DNA of 64,000 nucleotides from Scilla litardierei (Eukaryota > Streptophyta > Magnoliopsida > Asparagales > Asparagaceae): positions 60,643,334 through 60,707,333 of the forward strand of contig CM061134.1 in the NCBI GenBank assembly GCA_030789695.1, in the 5' to 3' direction. The notes under the pieces were generated by a model that saw nothing but the letters and a program-made list of their open reading frames with translations, did not search any database and was not told the DNA's origin. The number at the start of each line of letters is the position of its first letter. Positions within the stretch are counted from its first letter, which is position 1. Below are positions 46,650 to 56,157 of this stretch, in pieces. Position numbers and translations under genes: made by a program.

Positions 46650-47995
46650 TGTTGGAAACTCACAACTCCTCATATGGTTTTGATGATACAAACATATTCT
46701 TTTATCTATACTAACTTTATCTTTGCAGATATTATAGCACAATCAACTAAGACAATCATCAGGTATACTAATTGCAAGATGCATCCACTACAAGACGAAG
46801 CATATCGAAGATATTTTGTATCTTGTAATAAGTGATGTAATCTTTATTTTTTCTCTTGCATATACTTAGAATGTAAAAGCATTGGTGATTATCTTTCTTA
46901 GTCTTTTAGTGTCCATCTTTAAAAAATCAAGTCAAAGGTCAAATTAGTCGACCAATCCCTAGTACTAGTCGACTAATTTAAATAGTAAAAAATTCAGAAA
47001 ATTCTGAATTTTTATCAGACCCTGTCTAAAATCCCTAGGATCATTTTTCAAACATTTCCTACAGTTTCAAATTTTTAATCGACTAATACTTCCTATTAGT
47101 CTACTAGTCTTTTTTAAATCAGATATTTTAAATGATTTATCATTTAAATATTATATTTATTAAGTGGAAGTTAGAACTGCCACTAACGGCTAGTTCTAGT
47201 CAGTTAATAGCCGTTTACTTCAATTTCTTTCCGTTTTCAGAAGTTACATTCTGAAAAGACACTTCAACTTCCAAAATTCCTAGTCAGCTTTAATTAGTCG
47301 ACCAATTTCTTCTATTAGTCGACTAATGAGGACAAAAACGGTTCAGATTTTTTTGAAAATTTAGGTAGTTGTCCAACATTAGAAAAATAACTTTTTTGGG
47401 CGATAAATAGACCCCCAGACCCTTGCCTAAAAATCACGAAATTTCACTCTTTCTCTCTTTTCTTAAGTTTACTTTCTCTCCCTAGAAAGTGAGTGATTTT
47501 TCAGATTTTCTTAGAGGAACCTCTGCAGAAATTCTTCCTCCATAGAAAGTCCAATCTTCAAGTTTGTTCTACCACAAGTTCCATCCAGAACCTTGGAGAT
47601 TCAATCACCTTCCTTGCGTTATAATTCGATTAATTATCAAGGCTATATGTGATATTGTTTCATACTCTTTCTTTACTTTATTTGGTGAATCTCTTGTTGA
47701 AGAGATTGTACAAGTATGCAACACATGGAGTGTTGGCATCTTTGTATGTTGATTACTTGTGGGGAGCAAGTGCTTTAGTGGATTTAAATCTCTACGGGGT
47801 AGAGGACTGGATATAGGATCACAAGGATTCGAACCAGGATAAATCTCTGTGTTTGCGTTTGGAATATTCTGGATTGTGTTCATTTATTTCCGCACTCTTA
47901 TTGCAATTTTTTTATTTACTTTTAATTTTGCAATATCATCGTAATTTACACTATTCACCCCCTCTAGTGAATTTGGTGTGCCAGGAGATCCAACA
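46650..47995 (+). repeat. 3' LTR of the SIRE element (1346 bp)
   Basis: Starts TGTTGGA and ends TCCAACA, a perfect 7-bp terminal inverted pair. Palindrome pairs start at 46943/46964, 47074/47095 and 47293/47314 (each 21 bp apart) in the U3 part, upstream of a TATA box at 47402-47410. The 5' LTR is outside the window, so the target-site duplication cannot be checked. Confidence 0.88.
47402..47411 (+). promoter_or_regulatory. TATA box of the SIRE 3' LTR
   Basis: GATAAATAGACC; the same position in the related minus-strand LTR reads CTATAAATAG. Confidence 0.6.
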
Positions 47996-48432
47996 TAAGA
48001 GTGTGGAAATAAATGAACACAATCCAGACAATAACAAACGCAAACATAAAGATTTATCCTGGTTCGGATCCTTGTGATCCTACGTCCAGTCCTATACCCC
48101 GTAGAGATTTCAATCCACTAAAACACTTGCTCCATGCAATCAATCAACATACAAAGATGCCAACACTCCCCGTGTTGCAAAATTGTACAATCTCTTCAAC
48201 AAGAGATTCAGCAAATAAAGTAAAGAAAGAGTTTGAAACAATATCATATATAGCCTTGATAATGTAGGAATTATGATGCAAGGTTGGTGATGGATTCTCC
48301 AAGGTTCTGGATGAGAATTGATGGTAGAACACACTTGAAGAATGGAATTCTAATTGTGGAAGAATTTTTGCAGAGGTTCCCTAAAGAAATCTGAAAACAA
48401 CTCTCTTTCTAGTGAGAAAAAGAACACTTACA

Positions 48433-48479
<47 letters not shown>

Positions 48480-48808
48480 AATTCGTGTGTTTAGGCAGAG
48501 GTCTTAGGGTCTATTTATAGACCAGAGGCGTAGTTTTTGAATGTTGGACAACTGCCTAAATTTTCAAAAAATTCTGAACTGTTTTTGTCAAATTGGTCGT
48601 TTAGGCAGAGGTCTTAGGGTCTATTTATAGACCAGAGGCGTAGTTTTTGAACGTTGGACAACTGCCTAAATTTTCAAAAAATTCTGAACTGTTTTTGTTA
48701 AATTGGTCCGCCAATATGGGTCATTGGTCCACCAATATTTTTGCCAAATTTAGGTTTTGAATGTTGAAGCACTATTTTGGGAAAAGACAGAAAACTAACA
48801 GCCAAAAC
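47996..48808 (-). repeat. Minus-strand SIRE-type LTR, 3' part
   Basis: The reverse complement matches the plus-strand LTR (for example AGGATCACAAGGAT and TGGATTGTGTTCATTTATTT), ending about 95 bp short of the LTR 3' end exactly where the plus-strand SIRE element stops. The plus-strand element therefore inserted into this older LTR, and the missing 95 bp should lie beyond the window's left edge. A (GA)n run at about 48436-48476 and a palindrome pair (48702/48723) lie within it. Confidence 0.8.
48491..48710 (-). repeat. 110-bp tandem duplication carrying the LTR TATA box
   Basis: TTAGGCAGAGGTCTTAGGGT starts at 48491 and again at 48601. Each copy has the minus-strand TATA box CTATAAATAG (48511-48520 and 48621-48630). 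The copies differ at very few bases. Two core promoters in one LTR. Confidence 0.8.
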
Positions 48809-49444
48809 TGTCACGACCCGCTTCCCTAAAATGGAGGCGAGACGTGAAAAGGTCCGCACGAGAGTGGAGCTGTGAAGCCCCAAACCCGATAAGCGTCCAC
48901 AATACATAAACAGGTCCCTGTAACCACAACAGAATAGCAATAATAACACAAGGAGAGACTGAGATAAAATTCACATCTCACAAATATTGTCCAGCATCAC
49001 AAATAAGTTCAACATCCAGAAAAGCCACCAGGCTAAAAGAAAAGAGTCTAAAGGCCCAGAACAAGGCCAACAAAAGCAACGACATAACAAAGTATGGGTG
49101 CCACGCACCAATAACAAACAACTGTCTAACAAAAATAAAACGCGACGGAGACACTAGGACTGGTCCCCAGTGTCCACGTACTCCCCGTCAAACACAAGCT
49201 CGGGCTCGGTGTCAGCAAACACCTCGTCCTCAACGAGGTACTCGGGCTCAGGATCTAACATGTGTCACCCAAAAGAGTAAAGGGGCACATGTCAGCAAGT
49301 CTAAAAGACTTGGGCAAGGAAACTGAAAGTGAGGCATCTAGCAACCTAGCAGTTATAGTATTAAGTAATGACATGACAGTTAAGCATGATGCAACAGTTT
49401 AAAAAGAGAAGCAAGCATGCACAATGTAGCAAAAGCTACCAAAT

Positions 49445-49533
49445 CACTAATCACTTATCATTTAACACTTATCACTTATCACTTATCACTTATCACTTAT
49501 CACTTATCACTTATCACTTATCACTTATCACTT
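49445..49533. repeat. TCACTTA heptamer array
   Basis: About ten tandem copies of TCACTTA; the 5' LTR copy (about 56796-56889) has a similar array of different length, as expected for slippage. Confidence 0.85.
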
Positions 49534-49770
49534 AGTGCATAGAGAGTCCACCTGCTGGCCAGCTCGTGGCTCAGGCCGCTTATCTCTACCACTATTAATC
49601 ACTTGTCAATGGTAAACACTTAGTGCATAGAGAGTCCACCTGCTGGCCAGCTCGTGGCTCAGGCCGCTTATCTCTATCACTATTAATCACTTGTGCACTA
49701 GAGAGTCCACCTGCTGGCCGGAGTGGCGGATCGGGCCAACTCGGGGCTCAGGCCGCTTATCTCTTACCCC
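49533..49770. repeat. Tandem units of about 88 bp in the Tekay LTR
   Basis: AGAGAGTCCACCTGCTGGCC recurs three times (about 49540, 49628, 49690), each followed by a GGCTCAGGCCGCTTATCTCT block. Repeated in the other LTR at 56890-57125. Confidence 0.8.
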
Positions 49771-50591
49771 ACCCATATGTGTCGAGCGTTGGGGTTTCCA
49801 ACTCACTAAGCTCGCTTCTGGAACACGAGCCAGGAATATAATATTGTAGCGTGCGCTACGCAATCACGATGAATAATCACTATGCAAAGACATGAACAGA
49901 TATTTGCGTAACGTTAATTTAAATTAAACGTGACAGGCAAAATGCAATGACATGAACATATTCGCGTACCGTTAATTGAAAGTAAACATGACATGGTAAT
50001 TGTGCAACATGCTAATAGTCGGAATTAGCTTCGTTGTCAAGCTAATTCCCCAATTTGCGCCTAGGCGAGTTTCATTTCGTCGCCTAGCCTCTTTTACGCC
50101 TACAACATGCAAATGGCCTAAAACATGGCCTAAACCCTAAGTGGCAAGTTTCACTTGCCTAGCACCGGGGATGACGATCAACCTCGTCACACGGATGCTA
50201 TCTACGAGGAAATCGCTGTTTAGGGGGAAACAAACACCAAACACATGAAATTAATTAGGGTTTCACCAAAATTATAAATAAGTTATAAAAACAACGGTAG
50301 ATCGATCTCTTACCGAGAGGAGACGGAAGGAACACTCCGGGGAACCCTAGGATCAAATCTGGAGAAGATTGGAGAAGATTGGGGAAACTAGGGTTTTGGG
50401 GGATTTGGGGATTTGATGGGTTTTGGTGAGATTTTGGGGAAGATGAGAGGTAGATAGGGTAGATGGATGGTTTGGATGATGGATTTAGGGCTTGGAATGA
50501 AGCAATGGAGATTGGAGGAAGGTGGGGGATCAATGTGGGCGATTTTAGGGTTTAGGGTCGAGTTGGAGGGGAAGAAAACGTTTGGGTTGGG

Positions 50592-50600
50592 TATTTATAG
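50592..50600 (-). promoter_or_regulatory. TATA box, Tekay 3' LTR
   Basis: Minus strand CTATAAATA followed by CCCAACC; the 5' LTR copy is at 57948-57956. The palindrome clusters begin about 45 bp upstream. Confidence 0.65.
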
Positions 50601-50644
50601 GCTAGGCTGGCGGCTAGGGCAAAACTAGGGTTTATAGCACTAGT

Positions 50645-51059
50645 TAGTCGGTCAAAGAACAACCACTGACCGACTAGTTTGACAACTAGTCGGTCGGTCG
50701 ACCAACGCAGACCGACTAAGTGTAAACAGTAGCTACAGGTGAAATTAGGATTCTAGAGTTAGTCGGTCCATGAACAAATACTGACCGACTAGTTTGGCAT
50801 CTAGTCGGTCGATGAACGTTCTTAGACCGACTAAGAGTGAACAGTAACTGATACAAAAATAATTTGATGAGTTAGTCGGTTCAAGAAGCATTGCTGACCG
50901 ACTAGTTTGCAACCTAGTCGGTCAACGAACGTTCTTAGACCGACTAACGATAAACAGTAACTCCTGAGAAATTTAGAAAGCTAACTAGTCGGTTCAAGAA
51001 GGATTGCCGACCGACTGGATCGTCATCTAGTCGGTCGGTGGCCCTTCTTACACCGGCTA
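50645..51059. repeat. Four clusters of paired TAGTCGGTC / GACCGACTA motifs
   Basis: Nine-base motifs alternate in orientation at 50645, 50668, 50687, 50710; 50760, 50783, 50802, 50825; 50873, 50896, 50915, 50938; 50986, 51009, 51028, 51051. Spacing is 23, 19, 23 in every cluster, and clusters start 115, 113 and 113 bp apart. The 5' LTR keeps three clusters from 58001 and is cut in the fourth. Confidence 0.9.
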
Positions 51060-51329
51060 ATGAGCACAGAAAGTACCGATACGGAGCGCGGGGCCCCGGG
51101 ATCGATTCCTAAGACTCCTAGGCTTGATCTAATAGTTAGATACGACCGTTATGAAGCCCGTCACGAGTGACAAACTTCGAAATCGACAATCCTAAGAAAG
51201 AAGCGAGAAAATACGACGAATCGATCGAAAATGAAAACTACGGAGACGAAAACCACACAAGAGGAGAAAATCCACCAAAACATATATTATAATACATAAA
51301 ATCTAGATACATGAAAAGCAGTCGTTACA

Positions 51330-51342
51330 TCCTCCCCAACTT
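51330..51342 (-). other. Polypurine tract of the Tekay element
   Basis: Minus strand AAGTTGGGGAGGA directly before the 3' LTR start TGTAACGAC. Confidence 0.8.
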
Positions 51343-51374
51343 AAGAAAAATTCCGTCCTCGGAATTTCCAAAAC

Positions 51375-52274
51375 TCACGAGTCCGGAAACAAAAGTGGAA
51401 AACGCTCTCGCATCTCATCCTCATTCTCCCAAGTAGACTCTCCAGGTGAACCGTGTCGCCACATCACCCTCACAAGATTAACAATCTTGTTCCGAAGCGA
51501 TTTCTGACGCCTGTCCAGAATCTGCACTGGATGCTGGTCATACGTCATATCGGGGCGAACGGTAATCTCCGAAAAATCCACCGCATGAGACGGATCGCTA
51601 ATGTATCGACGAAGCTGCGACACATGGAAAACATTGTGAACTCCTTCCAAAGACGGCGGCAAGGCCAAGCGATAAGCTACCTCGCCAACCCTCTCCAAAA
51701 CGTCAAACGGTCCAATGTATCGCGGGCTCAACTTTCCACGCTTCCCAAAACGAATCACACCACGATTCGGGGAAATCTTCAAGAACACATGGTCACCCGG
51801 CTGAAACTCCAAAGGACGACGTTTAGCATCCGCCCAATGCTTAAGGTCCTGAGCAATTCTCAACCTCTCCCGAATATTCCTGACGATATCCACGGCCTCC
51901 ACGATCATCTCAGGTCCCAACAACTCCCGATCACCAACGTCATCCCAACTCAATGGCGATCGACATTTTCTCCCATAAAGAGCGGCGAAAGGCGCCATGC
52001 CAATACTCGCCTGGAAGCTGTTGTTGTAAGAGAACTCCACCAAGTGTAGATGGTCCTCCCACGAACCCTTGAAATCCAACATGCACGCCCTCAGCATGTC
52101 TTCCAAAATCTGAATCGTCCTCTCGGACTGGCCATCCGTCTGCGGATGGTACGCCGTGCTGAAACTCAGACGCGTACCCAAGCTCTTCTGCAAACTCTGC
52201 CAGAACTGAGATGTGAATCTCGTGTCTCTGTCAGACACGATACTCACGGGGACTCCATGAAGTCGCACAACTTC
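51375..52274 (-). CDS. Tekay pol, exon 3: integrase core C-terminal half and chromodomain
   Basis: Begins [17 protein letters not shown] with the second catalytic Asp of the integrase, continues [11 protein letters not shown] with the catalytic Glu, the GPY-like segment [19 protein letters not shown] and [14 protein letters not shown], and ends with a chromodomain-like [19 protein letters not shown] and [12 protein letters not shown]. The stop is at 51375. In chromoviruses this tail can direct integration to marked chromatin. It joins in phase to exon 2 (YME then EVVRL) if the 72-bp segment 52275-52346 is spliced out. No internal stop. Confidence 0.9.
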   Translation of the reverse strand, partial: EVVRLHGVPVSIVSDRDTRFTSQFWQSLQKSLGTRLSFSTAYHPQTDGQSERTIQILEDMLRACMLDFKGSWEDHLHLVEFSYNNSFQASIGMAPFAALYGRKCRSPLSWDDVGDRELLGPEMIVEAVDIVRNIRERLRIAQDLKHWADAKRRPLEFQPGDHVFLKISPNRGVIRFGKRGKLSPRYIGPFDVLERVGEVAYRLALPPSLEGVHNVFHVSQLRRYISDPSHAVDFSEITVRPDMTYDQHPVQILDRRQKSLRNKIVNLVRVMWRHGSPGESTWENEDEMRERFPLLFPDS

Positions 52275-52346
52275 CTGCACGATTCACGTTACATCACTAT
52301 CCAAACTAGGAAAAGGAAATAAAAACGGAGAGTAAAAGAATTTTAC
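52275..52346 (-). other. Putative 72-bp GT-AG intron in the Tekay integrase
   Basis: Minus strand starts GTAAAATTCTTTTACTC and ends AATCGTGCAG. It is T-rich, contains an in-frame stop, and its removal joins ATGGAG to GAAGTT in phase 0 at a spot where related integrases read continuously (Y-E-E-V/I-V-R-L-H-G). Length is near the lower limit for plant introns. Confidence 0.65.
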
Positions 52347-54766
52347 CTCCATATATCTCCTCGCTAGCGCCTCAGTGGACTGTCCCACTCGGAACGGAAT
52401 AAAATGCGCAGATTTGGTCAATCGATCTACGATCACCCAAATCGCGTCATTCTGCTTCGGACTCCGAGGTAGTCCAGTCACGAAATCCATAGTGATGTGC
52501 TGCCACTTCCACTCCGGAATCGGAAGCGGTTGTAGCAACCCGGCCGAACGCTGATGCTCCGCCTTCACTTGCTGGCAAACCAAGCACTTGGCTACACTCC
52601 GAGCCACGCTCCTCTTCATACCATGCCACCAATAATTCAGACGAAGATCCTGGTACATCTTGGTGCCACCAGGATGCACAGAATACGGCGAACTGTGTGC
52701 CTCCACCATCAGCTCCTCTCTGATATCCCCAGCAGGCACACACAACCTGGCTCCAAACCTCAGCGAGCCATCCTCATGAATCAAGAAGTCAGTCCGCAGA
52801 CCGGCTTCCACCATCTCCCGAATCCTCACCAGCTTCGGATCCTCAGCCTGGCCAGCCTTAATCCGATCCACGATCGTCGACTGTACCTGCATGTACATCA
52901 ACGAAGAAGCCTCCCCAGGAAGAACAATTTCCACTCCAGACTCGCAAAAATCCTGCTGCAATCTCCACTGCGAGGTCAAAATCATCACCGCTGGCAGCCT
53001 ACTCAAAGCATCTGGAACCACATTCACCTTGCCAGGGTGATACTGCAAATCAATATCATAATCCGCCATAAGCTCCAACCATCGACGCTGTCGCATGTTG
53101 AGCTCCTTCTGAGTGAAAATATACTTCAAGCTTTTGTGATCGGTGAAAATCTTCACTTTCTCACTCAGCAAGAAGTGCCTCCAAATCTTAAGGGCAAACA
53201 CAACGGCAGCCAACTCCAAATCATGCGTCGGGTAATTCTTCTCATGAACCTTAAGCTGACGAGACGCATACGCCACCACATGCCCATGCTGATGCAACAC
53301 ACAACCGAGACCCTTGCCAGAAGCATCGCAAAAGATCTCAAATCCACCGCTGCGATCAGGCACAACAAGAATAGGGGCAGTCGTCAACCTCTCCTTCAGA
53401 ATACCAAAAGCACTCTCACAATCACCCGACCAAGCAAAAGCAACATCCTTCCGCGTCAACCTGGTCATCGGCTCAGCAATACGAGAAAAGTCCTTAATGA
53501 ATCGCCGATAATAACCAGCAAGTCCAAGGAAACTCCGAATCTCAGACGCTGACGACGGAACAGGCCACTCCCTGATGGCCCTAATCTTCTCGGGATCCAC
53601 AGAAATACCACCTCCAGACACCACATGCCCCAGAAAAGCAACTCGATCCAGCCAAAACTCGCACTTCGAATACTTAGCATACAAACGATGCCTCCTCAAA
53701 ATCTCCAACACCGTCCTCAAGTGCGAGGCATGCTCTTCCTCCGACTTTGAATATATCAGGATGTCGTCAATAAAGATAACGACAAACTTATCCAAAAAGT
53801 CGTAGAAAATCAGGTTCATCAGATTCATGAAAACTGCGGGCGCGTTAGTTACGCCGAAAGGCATAACCACAAACTCATAGTGTCCATACTTCGTCCTGAA
53901 CGCTGTCTTCGGAACATCTCCCTTCTTCACCTTCAACTGATGGTAACCACTCCTCAAATCCAACTTAGAAAACACCCTCGAACCTCCAAGCTGATCAAAG
54001 ATATCATCGATGCGAGGCAACGGGTATTTATTCTTAATGGTCACCGCATTCAACTCCCGATAGTCCACGCACATGCGACGCGAACCATCCTTCTTCTTAA
54101 CCAACAACACCGGTGCTCCCCACGGAGACACACTAGGATTAATATAACCCTTCTGCAAAAGCTCATCCAACTGCTTCCGCAACTCTTCCAACTCTGCAGG
54201 TGCCATACGATACGGCGCCTTCGAAATCGGCTGCGCACCTGGAACAAGATCGATAGAAAATTCCAAAGCTCGATCAGGCGGCAAACCAGACATCTCCTCG
54301 GGGAAGACGTCGCCAAAATCTCGCACCACAGCTGGCCACTCCAGCTCCATCTGCATAGCCACAGCCTCCACCGGCCTGGCCCGAAATCTGACAGGACCAA
54401 GCGAACTGCTACCACGACTGAACTCAAATACTGGATGTCCGGGAATCTCGAACACCACCTTCTTCCTCCGACAGTCGATCGTAGCATAGAAGCTCGCAAG
54501 CCAGTCCATCCCAAGAACTGCATCATAGTTGATGATGTCGTGGACAATGAAATCAGCAAAAAGCTCATGTCCACAGACCACCAACGAGCAAGAATTGCAA
54601 CCACGATGCACCGAGACCACACCATTCCCTGTAACGATATTCCAACTCTTGGGGAGAGGGGACGTCGACAAGGAATGCCTCTCCACGAAGCTCCGAGAAA
54701 TAATGCACATCGATGCACCAGAGTCAAAGAGGACTCGTGCAGGAAATGTGCACACCAAAATCACAC
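52347..54766 (-). CDS. Tekay pol, exon 2: protease, RT, RNase H, integrase N-terminal half
   Basis: About 806 residues. Protease LFDSGAS near residue 14. The RT region (about 170-360) shows [46 protein letters not shown] and the catalytic FIDDILIYS. RNase H opens with [15 protein letters not shown] and includes [10 protein letters not shown]. The integrase zinc finger is [16 protein letters not shown] to [12 protein letters not shown], then [20 protein letters not shown] with the first catalytic Asp. There is no upstream Met: the frame is entered by splicing from gag at 54880/54766 (IAG then VILVC). All catalytic residues that can be seen are present, so the polyprotein looks functional. Confidence 0.92.
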
Positions 54767-54880
54767 CTAATCAATCAATTAACAATCAAACCCTAGTCTA
54801 GCAAACAAGCAAGTTCAAGCAAACAACATAATCTAGCAATCAAGACCAAATAGGAAAGTAATAGCTAGAATGAGGATTAC
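54767..54880 (-). other. Putative 114-bp GT-AG intron between Tekay gag and protease
   Basis: Minus strand begins GTAATCCTCATTC and ends AATTGATTGATTAG. It is T-rich, with TTGAT/TTAAT words suited to a branch point. Unspliced RNA stops inside it at 54840 (FPIWS), giving Gag alone. Splicing joins GCAG to GTGTGATT in frame ([20 protein letters not shown]), giving Gag-Pol. Confidence 0.7.
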
Positions 54881-56012
54881 CTGCGATAACCTCATCCACA
54901 GCTTCGCTCTCCGCAGCGGTCATCAGAAAAGCCTGCCTCCTCGGCGGAGCAGCCTGCTGAAAAGCCTGTCTCTGCGGAACAAGAGCTGCTCCACGTCCAG
55001 CAGGAACAGACGCTCGCTGCTGCAACGGCTGGGCAGCAATAGGTGCCTTCCAAGGCTGCTTCAACCTCGGGCACTCCCTGAGAGCATGGGCAGGATCTCC
55101 GCAGGCGATACATTGCCCCAAGAACCTCCTACACGATTCCTTGACATTGCCCTCCTTGCCACAAAAATGGCAAGTCCTCCGAGCAGGCCCTACTGGCCTC
55201 TTAAAATGAACAGGCTGGTTCGGCCTGAATCCAGGCCTAACCACAGCTCTCGCCTGTTCCACAGGCCTCTTCCCAGCACCAACCACAGATCCTCTCCTCT
55301 GGTTCACGAGCAGCTCCTGCCTCTTGGCAGCTACTAGAACCTTCTGATAAGATTCCCGGTCAGAGGAGGTCACAAAGCTCTGGAGCTCCGAAGCAAGCCC
55401 CTGCAGGAACCTCTGAGCTCTCTCCTCAGCGTCCTGCACCATCTTCGGCGCAAACCGACTAAGCCTCATGAACTCCTGGTGGTACATGTCCACCGACGAG
55501 TTCCCCTGCTTCAGATCGATAAAACGCTGCAGCATCTCCTCCTTGGCAGCCTTCGGGAAGAACTCACCCTCAAATCTGGCTTTGAAGGTAGCCCAAGCTA
55601 TCGGCTCCACCAACAACTTCTCTTCAGCATCCCACCAATTCCTGGCGTTATCCTTCAGCTGCCTCTTCGCCAAATCAACCCATCCAGCCGGGGTGATCTT
55701 GGCCATCTTCAGATTGTCCTCGACGTTCCGAATCCACTCATCGGCAGCCAGAGGACCCTCAGAACCATCAAAATATGCGGGACCCAGCTCCCGAAATTGC
55801 TTCGCTCCTGGCTCAGAGCGAGGGGCATCCGGAAGAACCCGGGCAGCTCGAGCAGGTGGAGCATTCTGGACTTGCAAAAGCACGCCCGGCTGCACTTGCA
55901 TCATCTGGATCATCATCCGCATCATCTCACCGCTGGTGGGTTCCCGCTCAGGCTCCTCATCATGAGGGAGCGCACCACTGCCCCCACCACGGGTGAAACG
56001 CCTTCCTGCCAT
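54840..56012 (-). CDS. Tekay gag, capsid/nucleocapsid protein (unspliced form)
   Basis: 390 residues from MAGRRFTRGGG (56012). The Retrotrans_gag domain (about residues 75-215) includes DEWIRNVEDNLKMAKI, WWDAEEKLLVEPIAWATFK, DLKQGNSSVDMYHQEFMRL and RFAPKMVQDAEERAQRFLQGL, here split as typical blocks. Two knuckles follow: CHFCGKEGNVKESC, which has Asn where His is usual, and CIACGDPAHALREC, which is canonical. The last 12 residues (NPHSSYYFPIWS) come from the putative intron. The protein should assemble virus-like particles and package RNA. Confidence 0.9.
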   Translation of the reverse strand: MAGRRFTRGGGSGALPHDEEPEREPTSGEMMRMMIQMMQVQPGVLLQVQNAPPARAARVLPDAPRSEPGAKQFRELGPAYFDGSEGPLAADEWIRNVEDNLKMAKITPAGWVDLAKRQLKDNARNWWDAEEKLLVEPIAWATFKARFEGEFFPKAAKEEMLQRFIDLKQGNSSVDMYHQEFMRLSRFAPKMVQDAEERAQRFLQGLASELQSFVTSSDRESYQKVLVAAKRQELLVNQRRGSVVGAGKRPVEQARAVVRPGFRPNQPVHFKRPVGPARRTCHFCGKEGNVKESCRRFLGQCIACGDPAHALRECPRLKQPWKAPIAAQPLQQRASVPAGRGAALVPQRQAFQQAAPPRRQAFLMTAAESEAVDEVIAGNPHSSYYFPIWS

Positions 56013-56131
56013 CTAATGACACGGAAAACAAATCAGATTAGACTCATAGCTTATGACTCGAACGTCGAACTTAGTTTATTGGACATTCTAATGTTATTAT
56101 CGCTATTCCAAAAATCGCAGTTACAGAAGAG
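56013..56131 (-). other. Tekay 5' untranslated leader
   Basis: Non-coding stretch between gag and the primer-binding region. Confidence 0.6.
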
Positions 56132-56157
56132 GACCTGCATGGGCCACCACTAAAACC
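56132..56157 (-). promoter_or_regulatory. Tekay post-LTR leader/primer-binding region
   Basis: Minus strand starts GGTTTTAGTGGTGGCCC right after the 5' LTR; 26 of 26 bases equal 18339-18364 in the LARD-like element. Confidence 0.7.

Larger units (their letters stand above)
48809..51329 (-). repeat. 3' LTR of the Tekay element (2521 bp)
   Basis: Minus-strand ends TGTAACGAC and GTCGTGACA. From U3 to U5 it holds four palindrome clusters (51059-50645), TATA (50600-50592), a G-rich stretch on the plus strand (50379-50425), 88-bp repeats (49533-49770) and a TCACTTA heptamer array (49445-49533). Confidence 0.9.

Noticed and set aside
48724..48809. 86-bp direct repeat as a target-site duplication
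   Set aside because: Gypsy insertions give about 5 bp; the associated LTR truncation points to a later repair event.
49445..49533. Heptamer array as CRISPR-like repeats
   Set aside because: Pure tandem 7-mers without spacers, in a plant LTR.
52554..53552. A 332-residue plus-strand frame opposite Tekay pol, and others at 53880-54770 and 55479-56153
   Set aside because: Antisense shadows of the coding strand with no domains.
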